Origin: Eupeodes corollae
Lineage: Eukaryota; Arthropoda; Insecta; Diptera; Syrphidae
NCBI RefSeq assembly: GCF_945859685.1
Contig: NC_079148.1
Coordinates: 122,779,621-122,843,620, forward strand
Direction: 5' to 3'
Length of the DNA: 64,000 bases
The translations under genes and the position numbers were made by a program. The notes beneath the pieces were generated by a model. That model made no database searches. It had not been told where the DNA came from and saw nothing but the letters and a program-made list of their open reading frames with translations. Shown one piece after another: positions 23,348-35,175 of this stretch. The number at the start of each line of letters is the position of its first letter. The stretch's first letter is position 1.

Positions 23348-23350
<3 letters not shown>
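22751..23350. other. Interval without a recognised gene
   Basis: AT-rich sequence up to the poly-T that marks the LINE tail. Nothing recognisable. Confidence 0.5.
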
Positions 23351-23387
<37 letters not shown>

Positions 23388-24720
23388 AGCAAACACTAAA
23401 AGGGTTTTTTATACCTTTAATATGCCAAAGACACAGTGTGAGCATTAGGAAAAGAGGGAAGGGTTGGATAGGAGGTGTCGGTGTACATTGGTTTTAAATT
23501 TCTGAACATTGCAATGAAAGGGAAAGATAGAGCGTGGCAAGGCGTTCCACATTCGCGTAGTACGGTTAAAAAAAGAATCTCTGTACTTCATAGTACGTCC
23601 GAAGTTGGGCTCAAGGGTAAACTGATGGGCATTCCTAGAAGCGCGGGTATTACGGTTAAATTGTTTAAGGGGAGGAATGCAACTGGCTATTTCACTAGAG
23701 CATAGTCCGTTAAAATAACGGTAAAAAAGGGTGAGGCAAGAAACCTTGCGTCGATGTTCAAGTGATGTAAACGAGTTGATGATGTTTATGTCACCAATCA
23801 TTTTAAAAGCTCTTTTTTGAATATTGTCCAAGAGGCTTAAATAAGTTACTGGAGCACCAGCCCAGAGATGAGAGTTATATTCAAGTTTCGGACGTATATA
23901 GGTTTTATAGATTGTAGCCAGATCAGACGGAGAAAAAAATTTCTTGCAACGTCTCAAAAAACCTAGACATCTTGCGGCATTTTTGGCAACATCGCGTATG
24001 TGATCGCTCCACAAAAGGTGGTTGCTGATGCACATTCCGAGGATGTCAAGATTTTCTGTTTCGTTGATGCAAGTGCCACTCATAGATAGTGGCAAAGACG
24101 GTTTATCTCGCTTTAACGAAGCAAGACAGCATTGCGTTTTCGAAGCATTAAATTCCACACGATTTTTTATTCCCCATTGTACAATGCTGTGTAGGTCGGA
24201 ATTTAATGAGCTAATCATATTTTGCCGTTGCAGTTCCACATCCGAAGAGGAGGGTTGTGAGTCTGGAAACGAATATGAAAAGCTAAGAGTGCTATCGTCA
24301 GCGAAACAATGTATTGGATTAGAAGTAGCGGCCAGGAGATCATTTATAAAAATGAGGAAGAGGGTCGGAGACAAAACGGAGCCCTGGGGCACACCAGCGT
24401 TTATTTTATGAGTTTCAGACTTGAATCCGTCCAGAACAACTTGTATTGAACGGTTCGAAAGAAAATTTCTAATCCAACGAAGAAGAGATTCGTCGATACC
24501 GAAAGCACGCATTTTCGATAAGAGAGCAAGATGCCAAACTTTATCAAATGCCTTTGAAATATCAAGTGCAATAATCTTACTTTCTCCAAAACGATGTAAA
24601 GATCTGTTCCACTGTTCGGTGAATATTTATTTAAGATAAATGAAATTGCTTTACATATATAAATAAAGGATTTCGATCGGAACCACACTGTCCACCTGAA
24701 TGCATTTAACAAAGAAAAAC
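23351..24720 (-). mobile_element. 5'-truncated LINE with A31 tail (CR1/Rex-like, copy 1)
   Basis: A minus-strand LINE ending in 31 A residues (T run 23351-23381 on the plus strand). It retains the RT from the GFRS block to the C-terminus, with one long open frame at 23445-24512. The same family occurs in plus orientation at 32190-34112. The 5' truncation is near 24720, just before the FRSKS block. The long pure A tail suggests a relatively recent insertion. The clade is uncertain (the FADDS box and C-terminal RDSFFNRTTRMWNALP block occur in CR1/Rex-like LINEs). Confidence 0.8.
23445..24512 (-). pseudogene. RT of the A-tailed LINE, truncated but long open frame
   Basis: 355 codons without a stop. 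RWIRNFLSNRSIQVVLDGFK leads to AGVPQGSVLSPTLFLIFIND (motif B). The catalytic box follows as IHCFADDSTLSFSYSF (FADD, residues about 70). Then come NLDILGMCISNHLLWSDHIR, ATIYKTYIRPKLEYNSHLWA, LLDNIQKRAFKMIGD and RDSFFNRTTRMWNALPRSIF. Upstream in the same element (24513-24700), separated by a frame change, is SKIIALDISKAFDKVWH, motif A. The endonuclease is absent, so this copy is not autonomous. Confidence 0.8.
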
Positions 24721-26014
24721 CTTGATGAGCTCTTAACTTGTATATTGCAGGATTTAAGGAAAAAAAAACAACATAAAAGACCTATATATCTATGTATATT
24801 GTATATTGATTTGTACTTATAGCACAGCTTTATGCACTAGTTTAAACTTTATCCGATCCGTTAAGCAGCCGTGGTGTTTCCTGAATCTGGACAGAGAGTA
24901 CAATTGAAAATGAATAATGATATCAAAGAGAAGAGAGAAAGATTTAAATTAAAATCCAGAGCCTAGCCATACTGCCCTATGGCTATGGTGACCAGGTGTG
25001 CATTGCGAGTATAACATTATATTATTGTCTGATGGGGCATGGTTTTCATGTAATCCGAGAAACAATCTCAAAAAGGCTTCTACTATAGCTTACGTACGTA
25101 TGTATTAACTATCTACCTTTGGATGTAAGAATATGTCTACATACATAATTTCAAAGAGAAGTCTGTACTTTGTAGGACTATAATAAGAGTGGGAGGCTCA
25201 TGTTGCTTATAACTTACAATTACATATATTTAAATGTACATCAGTATGAATGAAGATTATACAGAATGTAATTTTGTCGATTGCTGTCATTATACATTCT
25301 TGTTTCTCATATAATGACAGGGCCTCAAATATATAACATTAACATACAAAACATTCAATTGTAACTTCACTTAGGTACTGTTAAGGGTGAATTATGCGAA
25401 TGTAGGAAGGTACAAATAAAGTGGTTTGGATTGAATGAAGCCTATAAAGTTTATATGAGTTAAAAGATTTATTTATTCGCATAAAAACACATATACATAT
25501 GAACCATGGAGTTAGATTGAATTATTTCAATTTGATTAAATGATTAAATTGAAGGGATTAAAAGAAACCTAAGAACAGAAAGTGGTTTAGGATAGATAAA
25601 TCCTTCTTAACGTATTTTTTACACTGGTTTTTGTTTGTTTAAAGTCAATAAACCAAAACGCAGTTGACTCCGATGATTTGTACAACAGTTAAATTAAACT
25701 GTTGGCTTTTATGAAGCACAAAAATTGTCATGGTTTCTTTGGGGATATTTTAACATTTGTAAGTATCGACAACTACAATCCTCTTACTTAAAAAACTTTT
25801 TTAGAATTATGTTTTCTCAAACTAAACATTTTGTTTTGTAATAACTCCACTAAAATAAAGCCTTGAACTTAACCATACGTTTTTGAAGAATGACCAAACT
25901 TAAAAAATCGTCATTTCAACTGTCAGAATTCAAAGTTATTTTGTGCTTTGTTCAAGATGATTTTTAAAATAAAAGTTGATTAAGTAAACAAATATTTGAA
26001 ACTAATCGTTTAAG
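24721..26014. other. Interval without a recognised gene
   Basis: About 1.3 kb of AT-rich DNA between a LINE and HT element 3. I see no coding signal or named repeat. Confidence 0.5.
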
Positions 26015-26703
26015 AAAAAAGAGGCTGGAATGCGACCCACACTGATAACTTCCCATCCCGTCTGTCGATTTGTCTTGCCTAAAAGTTTGTAGGTTTTCTT
26101 AAGAATTATGAAATTACCAACAATATTTTTCATATAAGAAAATAGATCAGTTTGAACATCTAGTTTTTTAGTCGAAGACAATTTTTTATAAATTGGATGA
26201 AAGAAATTAATTTAATAGATATCAAGGACCGAACATCATTTTTAGTAGTTTTTTTTTTTATAAAAACCGGACTGTTGGATTTTTATAAAAAAAACTACTG
26301 AATATCGAAAACAATATTTTCTGTGAAATAATAAAAGTTTGCAGACAATATTTTTAATTTTTGAAAACCTATTTTAGTCGAAAGTAAATTTTTACCAAGT
26401 TTTAGTATTAGGTTTTTTTTGTAAGAAAACTATCCAATAGATTTTCCTCAAAATTTTACTGATTGTTGACAATAATGTTTTTTAAAAGATAAAAGTAGTT
26501 TAAAGAAAATATCTCAAAGCTTTGAAAAGATAATCGAGTCAAAAATCAATTTAAACCAACTTTGATTAATGTTTTTTTTTTGGATTATTGTTCTTATAAA
26601 AAAAAACTGTCAAGTTGATTTTTCTCAAAATTTTACCAAATGTTTAAAAAAACCTTTAATTGGATTTTTTTTCCAAAAATAAACTGATTTGGTATTACGT
26701 TAC
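26015..26703 (-). mobile_element. HT element 3, tail part
   Basis: It opens with AAAAAAGAGGCTGGAATGCG, then ACCCACACTGATAACTTCCC and the CCCGTCTGTCGATTTGTC block, then internal tandem units. It is cut at 26690-26703 by RTE copy 2, whose 14-bp target-site duplication is TGGTATTACGTTAC here. Confidence 0.75.
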
Positions 26704-27039
26704 TTACTTACTTATTTAAGGTGGCGCTACAGTCCGGGGCGGACCTGGGCCTCAACCAACATGTGTCTCCAGCCAGCTCGGTCCCTAGCTAGCTGTCTCC
26801 AGTTTCGCACACCAAGTTGGTTGAGGTCCTCTCCCACCTGGGTGCTCCAACTGAGTCGCGGTCTTCGTCTACTGCGTCATCACTCGGGATTGGATTCGAA
26901 GACCTTTCGGTCTGGAGCGTTGATGTCCATTCACTCTACCTGACCTAGCCATCTAACCCGTTGGACTGTAACACTTAACTACCTCAAAGTTATAGCTGTC
27001 CATGGTGACGTTTTGTTTAATACGTCGTTGTTCAGTATC

Positions 27040-27950
27040 CTATTGTGATGACAGCATATACTTGGTCTTACAAACATTGACCACTAAACCCATCTTCATC
27101 GCTTCCGTCGCAATGCCCAAAAAAACTCCACTGACATCACGCTTTGATCTTCCAATTATGTCAATATCATCTGCGTATCCGAGTAATTGGATGGACCTTT
27201 GGAAGATTGTGCCTCTAGTGTTGACGGTTGAGTTTGGCACAATTCTTTCCAGAACGATGTTGAAGAAGTCGCATGACAGTGCATCACCTTGTCTAAAACC
27301 TTTTTTGACATCAAATGCATCGGTAAGATCTTTGCCGACCATAATAGAGCAGCGTGCATTCTTCATCTTCATTCTGCACAAACGGATAAGTTTGGCAGGG
27401 ATGCCAAAACTAGACATTGCTCGTTAGAGCTCTTTCCTATAGATGCTGTCATACGCGGGTTTGAAATAGAGAAAGAGATGGTGGGTATCGATTTGAAGCT
27501 CCTGGTTTTTTTCCAAGATCTGCCGTTGTGTGAATATTTTGTCGATAGTGAACTTTCCTGGTCTGAAACCACACTGATAAGGACCAATCAGGTTGTTGAC
27601 GAATGGCTTCAGACGTACACATAATACGGCAGAGAGAATCTTATACGCAATGTTAAAGAGACTGATGCCTCTGTAGTTGGAGCAGTTTAGAGGGTCTCCT
27701 TTCTATGTATCGGGCACACTATGCTGAGATTCCACTCATCCGACCATATTTTGCAGATGAGTTGGTGCATGCTCCCTACCAAGTCATCGCCTGCTGCTTT
27801 GAATACTTCGGCAGCGATGCCATCAGCTCCCGCAGCTTTGGTTGACTTATGTTTATGTATAGCTATCTTCACTTCGTCAAGGTCGGGTAGGCGGATTTGT
27901 TGATCTGCGTCGCCGAGGTTGAGTGGTTCTATCTCCCTTACAACGGAATT
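27040..27950 (-). pseudogene. RTE copy 2 reverse transcriptase, broken
   Basis: The best preserved part (27040-27417, 125 codons) reads SSFGIPAKLIRLCRMKMKN, then FDVKKGFRQGDALSCDFFN (motif B) and LLGYADDIDIIGRSKRD (YADD), supplying the stretch deleted from copy 1. Upstream fragments include AAGADGIAAEVFKAAGDD and ICKIWSDEWNLSIVCPIH, with several codons missing between KIWS and DEWN. Frames change between fragments, and the C-terminal part beyond 27040 has stops (WLGQVE then stop). Catalytic residues of the palm are nevertheless present. Confidence 0.8.
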
Positions 27951-28355
27951 CGGTTCGTCATCGCCGTTATATATATTGGAGAAATGATCTTTCTATATTC
28001 TCATCATCGACTGCGGTTCTACTACGATGTTCCCCTGATCGTATTTACAGGCTTCGGTTTGTGGCTGGTACCCTTGGGAGGTTTTTTTTACTTTTTGGTT
28101 GAATTTACGACCTTTTTCCTATTGTGACATCCCTCTATCTCCTCGATCGTGCCCTTCTCATGCTCTCTTTTTTGCATCTAAGAAGCCTGTGTTCCTCTCT
28201 CCTCTTCTACTCGCAGAGCTCGCGAGCAGCTATGATCCTTTCGTGCAGCGCCGTTTTGTATGCACCTGCTGTTTCGCTGCGTGCGCTTGCTGGCATTCGT
28301 CGTCAAACCAGGAGTTTGGCTGTGGTGGCCGTATGAAACCTAGCACTTCTGCGTG

Positions 28356-28910
28356 CTAGCTACCAGAACGTCTCGCCCCGCAGCGATATCGACCAGCCTG
28401 AATCCGTTGTCGGAGGTGCAGCCTGTATCTCCCGATTATGCCACCGAAGATGTCTTCTCTTCCTAGCTTGGCATTACAATCTCCTAAGACAATTTTAATG
28501 TCATAGCCAGGGCACTGCTCATATGTCTTGTCCAAGAGCTCGAAGAATATGTCTTTTGTGTCTTCATCTTTCTCCTCTGTTGGGGCATGTGCGCATATTA
28601 GGCTTATGTTTCCGAGTTTAGCCTTGATGCGGATTGTCGTGATGTGCTCGCTCACACTTTTGAAACTCAAGACTTTTTGCCTGAGTCTAGTTCCAACAAC
28701 AAATGCACACCCAAATAGACGCTGTATTTGTTCTCGGTAGCAGTCCCCGTAGTATATATCACAGTCTTTTAGTTTGCGTTTGCCCGGTCCATCCCATCGC
28801 ACTCTTTGGATGGCGATAATATCAGTCTTGCAGCAATTTAGGGCTTCCGCTAGTTGTTCGGCTGCACGTGGAATTAAGGAAGTCACCCCGATGGATGGCA
28901 CAACATCCAA
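28356..28910 (-). pseudogene. RTE copy 2 endonuclease domain
   Basis: An open stretch of 184 codons covering RAAEQLAEALNCCKTDIIAI, VRWDGPGKRKLKDCDIYYGD, NISLICAHAPTEEKDEDTKD and IKIVLGDCNAKLGREDIFGG. The normal GDFNAK block has Cys in place of Phe. The TWNVRS start is missing because the sequence upstream of RAAEQ has been replaced by a leader-derived segment, a deletion of about 150 bp relative to copy 1. After GRYRLH the frame is lost before the SDH block. Confidence 0.8.
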
Positions 28911-29168
28911 TCTTGAATGCCAGATCCTTAGTATAACTCCAAGGAAAGGGAGCCGGATAAACCGCTCCTTACAGGTCTGGGCTCCGAATATGTCGAAGAA
29001 GCCCTACAAGGTGTTCACTAAGTAGTTCAACCTTACTGGAACTTTAGACGCCACCGTTGATTCCATCCCGAGAATTCGTCCGCTGCCGCCTAGATAAGGA
29101 AAGGTGCCTCAGTGAAAACACATCTCCCCCCTCTCTCGTTTGCTGCCACCAACAATTTTGCACTGGGG

Positions 29169-29526
29169 TGGTATCACGTTACAATATATAATATAAAATT
29201 TAATTCAAGTCTCTAGCGTCTTTGTTTTGTGAGATTTATTGTTTACCAAAATATTCACCTTTTTTTGAACTGCTATGGTAAAAAGACCGCACATGCAATT
29301 TTCTTGAGAGCATTTTCTGCATCTTTCTGCACTATTATCTGTATAACAACATTAATTTGAAGGCGATATCTTTTCTGGTTCTTGAGCTATGGACGACGAA
29401 AAAAACGTCATGACATCTTTCTAAAAATCTTTTATTTCGGTTCTATGGACCTTGAAACGTCGAGAAATGTCAAAATTTTCAATTTGACAAATCGGACCCA
29501 TTACAATAACTTTTTATGGGAAGTTA
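29169..29526 (-). mobile_element. HT element 3, head part
   Basis: It resumes after the RTE with ACAATATATAATATAAAATT, TCTAGCGTCTTTG, GCTATGGTAAAAAGACCGC and the hairpin GACGACGAAAAAAACGTC. The microsatellite is absent (CGTCATGACATC). It ends at the head palindrome remnant TTTTTATGGGAAGTTA. Confidence 0.75.
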
Positions 29527-31570
29527 ATAAAAATTAGTACGTCGGTGCGTTTTTGGAAAAGTAGCTCAGGCTAAAATAAAACTCTTACTGCACGTGGGTC
29601 ATACGGCCGCATGTTAACCATCAACAAGGCTCTGAAAAATTGTAGTGACAATTTGCCGTACTTTAAATCCATATTCATTTTTTCTACTGAATTTTGGGCT
29701 TTCCGGATTTATTGCTTTCTGTTCTGGATTTTGAGGACCTTGTTCACACAGGACCGTAGCGCCACCCTAAGTAAGTTCGGGAATTTTACTTTAAATTTTT
29801 AAAGAGGTTTTACCTTCCAATTTAAATTATTAGCTTCAAAATAGTAATTTTCTATTTAAGCCTTTCCACCTCAAGAATTTCAAAAATATACAAAAAAAAC
29901 ATTAGAATCTAAAAACTATATCTTTAATAATTATTACTTTAATTTATACCTAGACACATAATTTGTATGTAGAAAGCGTGAGTGTGATTGTATTTTATAC
30001 CATTAGGAAATAATGCCCATAAAGAAAATTATTTTCAAGTCCTTCACAAATATTATCTCATCACACAAAACCAAATGTGCTTTTAAACGATACGATAAGC
30101 GGAGAGGTTTACCAAAACGGCAACGACAACTATCCAAAAAGCCAAAGACCATCTTTATCTGCTTTCAAAATAATGCATCATTTGAAACTATTAAATACTC
30201 ATCTGACATGGTATGGGTCAGGTCAAGTTGAATGCACCAACGACCAGCTAGATATGATAAACCCTCGCATACTTCCCTCTCTCTGTCTACTTAAACTAAG
30301 CCCTTAAGTGCTTAGTCTATAAAATCTTTTATGCTTGGAGCAAGATTCAATGGCCTCCATATCTACTTTGGTCGACTATATCGATTACACCAGAAACAAC
30401 CCTTCTTCCTACCTAAAGCTATGAGTATATGTATGTTATGTAGTATCCAAACTATACAAGTTGATCCATTAAGGACAGAAGCACAAATGCCTTTTATAAT
30501 ATCCTTTTGCTATTAACCTTTCTAATACCTGATGCCCTGATGGGTTAGTTAAGTTAGGTACGTTATAGATGCAAAATTTTATTCACAAAAAAAAACATGA
30601 AGCTTACCCCGTCCACAGGACGAATTCAACGTTGTCACCTTGTCTTGATTTCATTGCAAGAGCCGCTGACTCGATTAGGCTCCATGGGCTATCGCAAAGG
30701 TAATCACCAAAACGACCCGGTGTTCGACCCGATGAACTCGTTTGTCGGTCCATCCGCCAACAACCTGAAATTATACAAAAACAAATATTAAGTTAAAAAA
30801 GACTGTCAAAGGAAAAGTCAACCACACCGAACATTGAATACCGAAATTTTCACAGTCACAGTTAAGCTAATAAAATTCAGCAAAAATGAAGATACGTCCA
30901 TATATACAAAGGTAAGGTACATTACCTTAGGACCTGCCCCACTATCACCACCAAAAAAGCCGGAACAAAAATCAAATTAAAAATGACACAAAAAAAGAAC
31001 TTAAGCACATTTTCATGAAGAGAATGTAGAATTATATAAAGGTATTTCGAGATTCTGAGGTGAGTCTGTTTTTAATTGGTTTTATAAGAGCTGAACCAAT
31101 TTTGTGGGACTTACAGATTATGCCATATCTAAATTATGATAACACAAAGGGTCATAGAGGGCACATAAGAACACACTGTTGCATTAAACGTTATCTTCAC
31201 GTTGTTTGTATAATTAACATAAAATAAAATTTTAAAATCGGGTTTGAGTATGATTCATATGGAAACCCTTCTGCCTTGAAAGTTATCCCTTAAAAAAACA
31301 ATAAACCCAAATTTAATATTAAGTCGTTATTAAATCAAACTTTAAGTTTTAAAGCGCTGCAAGCGACTGATATAAAGGGTGTCTCAAAATTGAAACAAAA
31401 TTTGAATTCACTGGCATTGTTGAATTGAAAAGAAATATTTAATAATGGAAGTCTTCAGTTTTTCTTAAATTTCTTTTCGAATTTCTCAATTTTTCCTTTG
31501 AAAAACCTTTAAGACAGAACTTAAACTATCGGAACATTTTTATTTTTCACTTGAATGAATTATATTAGAT
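29527..31570. other. Interval without a recognised gene, with a small RTE tail stub
   Basis: AT-rich sequence. The only repeat I can name is the RTE-like tail at 29751-29775. Open stretches at 30013-30516 and 30597-30791 have no recognisable motif. Confidence 0.5.
29751..29775 (+). mobile_element. Ultra-short RTE 3' tail stub
   Basis: GGACCGTAGCGCCACCC followed by TAAGTAAG matches the last bases and tail of RTE copy 1 with two differences. No RTE sequence is recognisable upstream, so this looks like an extreme 5' truncation, or the tail of a SINE that uses the same end. Confidence 0.5.
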
Positions 31571-31690
31571 TAGATGGCGCCAAAGTCCATTGAGAACTAG
31601 AGCCTAGTGACTTACAACTTTCAACCATTCCTCTGTGCGAGTACTGTTGTCAGGAATGGAAGGGACCTACAATTTTAAGCCGAATCTGAG
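31571..31690 (-). mobile_element. SINE copy 3 (3' half)
   Basis: In sense orientation it contains TTGTCAGGAATGG-type and AACCATTCCTCTGTGCG-type blocks (reverse-complemented in the window). It ends GGACTTTGGCGCCATCTAAT followed by CTAATATAA. It abuts the jockey-like LINE at about 31690, so its 5' half is missing. Confidence 0.7.
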
Positions 31691-32165
31691 AGTCTAATTT
31701 CAATTATGTTGATTCGAGTCCCTTTGTATAGGACCTCGTTGGAATAGTAATGGACGTAAGAAAATACGGCTGTTCCGAAACTTCTCCATCTGGGAAGAGG
31801 CAACATTAACCCACACATGTAGCAAATTTCCTTCACTTTGGGGTCAAGACGACTGCTGTAAAACAGGCGTTTTGTCAGAGCGAAAGCTCGTCTGGCCCTG
31901 GTCAGTGCAGCATCTGTTTGTCTGTTGAAATATAAATACTGATCTAACCAGATACCGAGGTACTTCACTACACTTTTGCTCCAAGATCAACGATAACCAT
32001 CTTGCGCCAATTCTTGTACATATCCCTCTTGGCCTTAGCCAACGGAGTCCGGAACAGAATTGCCTCCGACTTCGGGACATGTATTTTAAGTTTCCAGTCT
32101 TCGCAATATCGCTGAATCTTGTCGAAACACAATTGCCGGCGTACACAATTGCCTTTGTAAGACTA
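31691..32165 (-). mobile_element. Jockey-like LINE, 3' piece of a split copy
   Basis: Frames 32146-31691 give CFDKIQRYCEDWKLKI, SEAILFRTPLAKAKRDMYKN, then KYLGIWLDQYLYFNRQTDAA and LTRARRAFALTKRLFYSSRL, followed by VKEICYM. This is the post-catalytic RT region of a jockey-like LINE, with frameshifts. The rest of this element is on the other side of an inserted LINE, at 34113-35175. The palm segment with the Asp-Asp box is missing from both pieces. Confidence 0.7.
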
Positions 32166-32189
32166 CCTATCAGAAAATGATGAAGATAA

Positions 32190-34112
32190 TCAGATTAATT
32201 AAGAATGTTGTGGTAGAAGTTACATTGCCCCTTTTGACAACAAACCGTTAAGCATATCATAGAGTATAAACAACAATGTCTTGCTTATGCCAAAGAAAGA
32301 ACCAATAATAGAACCATTTTGCAATACGAGAAAGCCAATTGGGACGTTCTCAATAATTATTTTCAAATATTATTTTAGGATCTTTAACTGGGCACTATGC
32401 TTCCTCGATAGTGACGTTGACGCCAGCGCTGATATGATCACAAGTTTGATTCTCCTGGGAATGAGAACTTTTATCCCGAAAAGGGTTAAAAGCATCAGAC
32501 TTAAGGAAAACGCATGGTTTGATGCGAGCTGTAAAGATGTTATTAGCCAATCCAACTGAGGAAAACCGGAATAAGTTCAAGCAAGCCAGGAAGGCCTGCA
32601 ACGCCCATATTCGACGGACCAAATATTTACATCACCAAAAAAATGCAGTATAAATTTTTGGTCATTTGTAAAAAATATGAGGAATTCTTCCTCTTCCTCG
32701 GTTCCTACGCTCGTTGTCAATGACACTCCATTTGTTAGCTCTTTAGAGAAAGCAAATCTCTTTGCTAGGCAGTTCGACGCCAATTCAACGCTGCCAGTGA
32801 GAGTTATAACTCCGCCTGTACTTTATCGAGTTAATGATTCTATGGGGCAAATCTTTTTTCGCACTCGTACTGTAGCGAGAGTCCGGATGGTATCCCTGCT
32901 ATTGTTCTAAAGAGGTGTTCTTCATCGCTGGCAAAACCACTGCGTAAGCTTTTTCATCTGTCCTACCCCTCAGGTCTCATTCTGAACGGATGTAAAACTG
33001 CATTTGTCCAGCCTATTCCCAAGAAAGGCGAATCCCCCTCACCCTCTAATTAACGACCGATTGCACTTACGTCCCTTCTTTCCAAGGTCAAGGAAACGCT
33101 AATTAATCATCAGCTCAAGAAATATCTCGAAAATCAAAAGCTTCTTAGTGATCGACAATACGGCTTTCGTAGCAATAGGTCCACTAGAGATCTCATGATT
33201 AATTTCACCGAACAGTGGAGCAAATCCTTACATAATTTTGGAGAAAGTAAGATTATTGCACTTGATATTTCAAAAGCATTTGATAGGGTTTGGCATCATC
33301 GCATCTCTTATCGAAAATGCGTGCTCTCGGTTTTAATGAATCCCTGCTTCATTGGATTAGTAATTACCTTTCGGATCGTTCAATACAAATTGTATTGGAT
33401 GGATTCAAGTCTGAAAACCATAAAATAAATGCTGGTGTGCCCCAGGGCTCTGTTTTATCTCCAACACTCTTTCTCATTTTTATTAATGATCCCCTGTCTG
33501 CAACATCAAATCGAATACATTGTTTCGCTGACGATAGTATTCTTAGCTTTTCATATTCGTTTTCAGATTCACACCCCTCTTTTTCGGGTGTGGAACTGCA
33601 ACGACAAATAGCTTGAGTATAACTCCCATATCTGGGCTGGTGCTCCTGCAACTTACCTCTTGGATAGTATTGAACGTAGAACATTTAGATTGATTGGTGA
33701 TATTACCATCATAAGATAATTCACGTCACTTGAACATCGTCGAAATGATTCTTGTCTCACCCTCTTTTACCGTTATTTTAATGGTTTATGCTCTAGAGAA
33801 ATAGCCAGCTGCAGTCCTCCCCTTAAACACTTCAACCGTAATACTCGCGCTTCTAGGAATGCTCATCAGTATACCTTCGAACCCAACTTCGGTCGTACTG
33901 TCAAGTACAGAGATTCGTTCTTTAGCCGAACTATGCGAATGTGGAATGCCTTGCCACACTCTATCTTTCCCAGCTATTGCATTATTCAGGAATTCAAAAC
34001 CAATGTGCACCGACACCTCCTTTCAACCCATCTCTCAATTTCCTAGTGCTCAGACTGTGTCTACATAATAAGTGTAGCTAACCCTTTGAGTGTGCGCTTA
34101 TTATAAAAAAAA
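32190..34112 (+). mobile_element. A-tailed CR1/Rex-like LINE copy 2, inside the jockey-like LINE
   Basis: Same family as 23351-24720, longer at the 5' side. It begins in the endonuclease C-terminal region (AYAKERTNNRTILQYEKANW, then FNWALCFLDSDVDASADMI) and passes the linker ENAWFDASCKDVI. The RT follows, ending at the stop at 34044-34046, with a short 3' UTR and a short A run at 34105-34112. It splits the minus-strand jockey-like LINE into 31691-32165 and 34113-35175. Confidence 0.8.
32370..34046 (+). pseudogene. EN-RT linker and RT of LINE copy 2, broken
   Basis: Pieces in order: FNWALCFLDSDVDASADMIT, ENAWFDASCKDVI, then NKFKQARKACNAHIRRTKYL, NTPFVSSLEKANLFARQFD-like text near 32730, QYGFRSNRSTRDLMINFTEQ and IIALDISKAFDRVWH (motif A). 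Next are RALGFNESLLHWISNYLSDR, AGVPQGSVLSPTLFLIFIND and IHCFADDSILSFSYSFSD (FADD). After ELQRQI the sequence jumps to EYNSHIWAGAPATYL, so about 90 codons present in copy 1 are deleted. The C-terminus RDSFFSRTMRMWNALPHSIF matches copy 1 closely. Confidence 0.8.
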
Positions 34113-35175
34113 GCCTGCTCAGTTTAAGGTAAAAACCCCCTAACCAAACCATACGGTGTCGAAGGTCTTTTCCAAATCAACCAGAACAGCATCTGTCCAT
34201 TGTTGTTTTGATTTATTCCATTGGGTATCGGAATCAGAAACGAGTTTAGATGCAGCTTGAATTGGGTCATGACCCGCCTTGAACCCGAACTGTTTATCCA
34301 TAATCATTTTGTTGTCCGCAGCCCACTTTGTCAGATCCCTATTGATGATCTTTTCGAAAACTTTGCTGATGCTCGGAAGAAGACTTATCGACCGAAGATT
34401 TGACGGGTAGGATTTGGCCTTTCCCTTTTTCGGGAGAAGATGAACCATAGCGGTTTTCTAATGCACTGGAAAATATGCATTATTGAAGAGGGTGGTGTAA
34501 CTTTCAATTGACTCCGTCGGTAAATGTCTTAGTACAACGTTGGATATACCATCGACACTTGCTGACTTTTTGTCTTTTGTTGAGTTGAAGATGAGCTGAG
34601 CTCAACCTTCGTCACTAACAAAGGACTTGGTCCCGTTTGCTCAGCGATTATGGCATTTGCCAAGGAGTCGTCATTGAACCGCATGAAACCGCGGATCTCA
34701 GATCGCCAGTGTGTCATATCATTTTGAAGGAAAAATGGTTAAAGTAGGGCTCTGTTTTCCAGGTCCTGGTTGGGGAGAATGCTAACATTCACCTTGTAAA
34801 CTTGCTGGAAAGCATCTCCCACCGCCTCCACTTTTTCCTTCGGATCTTCAATTATAAAAAAACATCATCAAAGATGGCTTCTTCTGGATCTATTAGTGTT
34901 GTCTTGAGTACGTCTCTGTTCTCTTCAGTTCTTTGGAGTTTCAGACACGGAAGGTCACTATTGCTCTTTTTCCTGAATATCTTGTTAATTTTAGGGAACA
35001 TAATATTGTCACTCGAATTAACTGACCGGATCTTGCGGGCCCAGTACTTAATAGTTGATAACCTGTAGTTCTTCTTAATCAACAGATTGACATTTTTATT
35101 GCGGACTTCAGTGTCCCAACCGCCAAGTTGTGAGTCCAACCCACTAACCATCATGCTACGGGCATTATTTTGCAT
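34113..35175 (-). mobile_element. Jockey-like LINE, 5' piece of a split copy
   Basis: The linker reads LLIKKNYRLSTIKYWARKIR, then VNSSDNIMFPKINKIFRKKS and DPEEAIFDDVFL (34852-35175). Next is a degraded stretch with PTESIESYTTLFNNAYFP-like text near 34480. The RT N-terminus follows: MVHLLPKKGKAKSYPSNLRS, ISLLPSISKVFEKIINRDLT, FGFKAGHDPIQAASKL and AVLVDLEKTFDTVW (motif A). It stops at 34113 where the plus-strand LINE is inserted. The 5' endonuclease is missing. Confidence 0.7.

Larger units (their letters stand above)
26704..29168 (-). mobile_element. RTE-type LINE copy 2, full span, nested in HT element 3
   Basis: It begins (plus strand) with the tail TTACTTACTTATTTAAGGTG and ends with the 5' leader at CACCAACAATTTTGC. 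The flanking repeats TGGTATTACGTTAC (26690-26703) and TGGTATCACGTTAC (29169-29182) differ at one base and are its duplicated target, so both termini are preserved. In sense, the leader starts near ACCCCAGTGCAAAATTG. It is shorter than a complete element because of internal losses. EN and RT pieces are described separately. Confidence 0.85.

Noticed and set aside
27002..27427. Open frames on the plus strand opposite the RTE copy 2 RT.
   Set aside because: The minus-strand frame carries RT motifs. The plus-strand frame is its shadow, and the same shadow occurs opposite copy 1 at 2197-2565.
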